The notes beneath the pieces are model-generated. The model searched no databases, was not told the origin of the DNA, and saw nothing but the letters and a program-made list of their open reading frames with translations. DNA of 64,000 nt from Lachnospiraceae bacterium (GTDB lineage Bacteria > Bacillota > Clostridia > Lachnospirales > Lachnospiraceae). This document shows, one piece after another, positions 63,591 to 64,000 of the stretch. The DNA lies in NCBI GenBank assembly GCA_902363445.1, contig CABJAB010000005.1, forward strand, positions 337,980 to 401,979. The letters are read 5' to 3'. A program made the translations under genes and the position numbers. Position 1 is the first letter of the stretch, and every line of letters begins with the position of its first letter.

Positions 63591-64000
63591 TCAGCTCAAG
63601 CTTTGTTTGTAAATATACATTCTTATCATATCTGGTTCTTCATCTCCTTGAACCATACACAAAAAATTCCAGTCATATCTTTCATAAAAGGATGTGTGGT
63701 CGGTAATCAAATATAGAGTGTTTATTCCAAAGCTGCTCATATCTTCACACACGTAATTTAACAATTTCCCCGCTATGCCTTTGCAGCGATATCCATCGTC
63801 AACATATAGAGCGCAAACGTTTGGAGTCAAATCCTTTCGGTTATGAAAATCATTTTCTATAACGCCAAGACCACCAATAATTTCTGAGTTCTCCAACGCG
63901 ACATACCATTGTGGAACACAGTCTTCATTTTTCAAACATTCCAGCATACTTTCTTTATAGGCATCTACAGGTACGTTCCATTTAACATGGAACCACAGAG
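63591..64000 (-). CDS. GNAT-family N-acetyltransferase (N-terminus outside window)
   Basis: The minus-strand frame stays open from the stop at 63591 to the window edge. It includes WNVPVDAYKESMLECL upstream of the first internal Met, so the gene continues beyond 64000. It has the GNAT beta-strand 4 / acetyl-CoA loop CALYVDDGYRCKGIAGKLLNYV, where the usual R/Q-x-x-G-x-G/A pattern is present, followed by LYLITDHTSFYERYDW. Function is presumably acetylation of a small molecule. Confidence 0.85.
   Translation of the reverse strand, partial: LWFHVKWNVPVDAYKESMLECLKNEDCVPQWYVALENSEIIGGLGVIENDFHNRKDLTPNVCALYVDDGYRCKGIAGKLLNYVCEDMSSFGINTLYLITDHTSFYERYDWNFLCMVQGDEEPDMIRMYIYKQSLS

Overview
The window is a piece of chromosome from a spore-forming, low-to-mid GC Firmicute, most likely a gut member of the Lachnospiraceae (Clostridium cluster XIVa). 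The evidence is the cotJABC spore-coat operon, an spmA homologue, the Bacillus/Clostridium-type decarboxylase-kinase-holB-ricT-trmN6-rsmI gene order, a fused accD-accA gene, FabK in place of FabI, and a family of structured intergenic repeats. I do not assign a genus.

Layout. 1-2464: the 3' part of a 23S rRNA followed by seven tRNAs (Asp, Val, Thr, Tyr, fMet, Phe, Lys) with no 5S gene between them. 2821-12435: a catabolic block with a ProC-like reductase, a decayed gene remnant, a LacI-type regulator with several matching operators, a complete LivKHMGF-type amino-acid ABC importer, an L-cysteine-desulfidase-like enzyme and an aminothiazoline-carboxylate-hydrolase-family protein. Together they suggest import and desulfuration of cysteine or a cysteine-like heterocycle. 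12656-14512: a metal cassette (MarR regulator, CDF transporter, short DtxR regulator). 14766-23862: housekeeping genes (MBL-fold enzyme, Mrp ATPase, YfcE, C_GCAxxG_C_C protein, decarboxylase, guanylate-kinase-like enzyme, HolB, RicT, TrmN6, RsmI, polyferredoxin). 24723-27400: an IclR regulator and a HAD phosphatase on the minus strand, and an AroE variant.

27494-37917 is a complete type II fatty-acid synthesis operon in the order fabH-acpP-fabK-fabD-fabG-fabF-accB-fabZ-accC-accDA plus a second FabK-like flavoprotein. It has a strong promoter and a FabT-like operator. 37918-42219 is an AT-rich island with a small secreted protein, a lipoprotein and a three-gene ABC system. 42317-44597 is a second, GC-richer ABC pair. 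45099-51324 holds spmA and a solute-binding lipoprotein paired with a very large hybrid histidine kinase. 51454-52545 is an archaeal-type ornithine cyclodeaminase homologue. 52559-57862 is an ABC-2 exporter facing a LiaS/DesK-type two-component system across a shared regulatory region. 57969-61904 is a Gld-type ABC system with a DUF4340 protein. 62061-63139 is cotJABC, and a GNAT acetyltransferase gene runs off the right edge.

The most interesting unexplained signal is a dispersed repeat family (copies at about 14.5, 23.9-24.7 and 44.6-44.9 kb). Its hairpin stems are kept while the loops change. Two copies carry a short palindromic module at the same junction but in opposite orientations.
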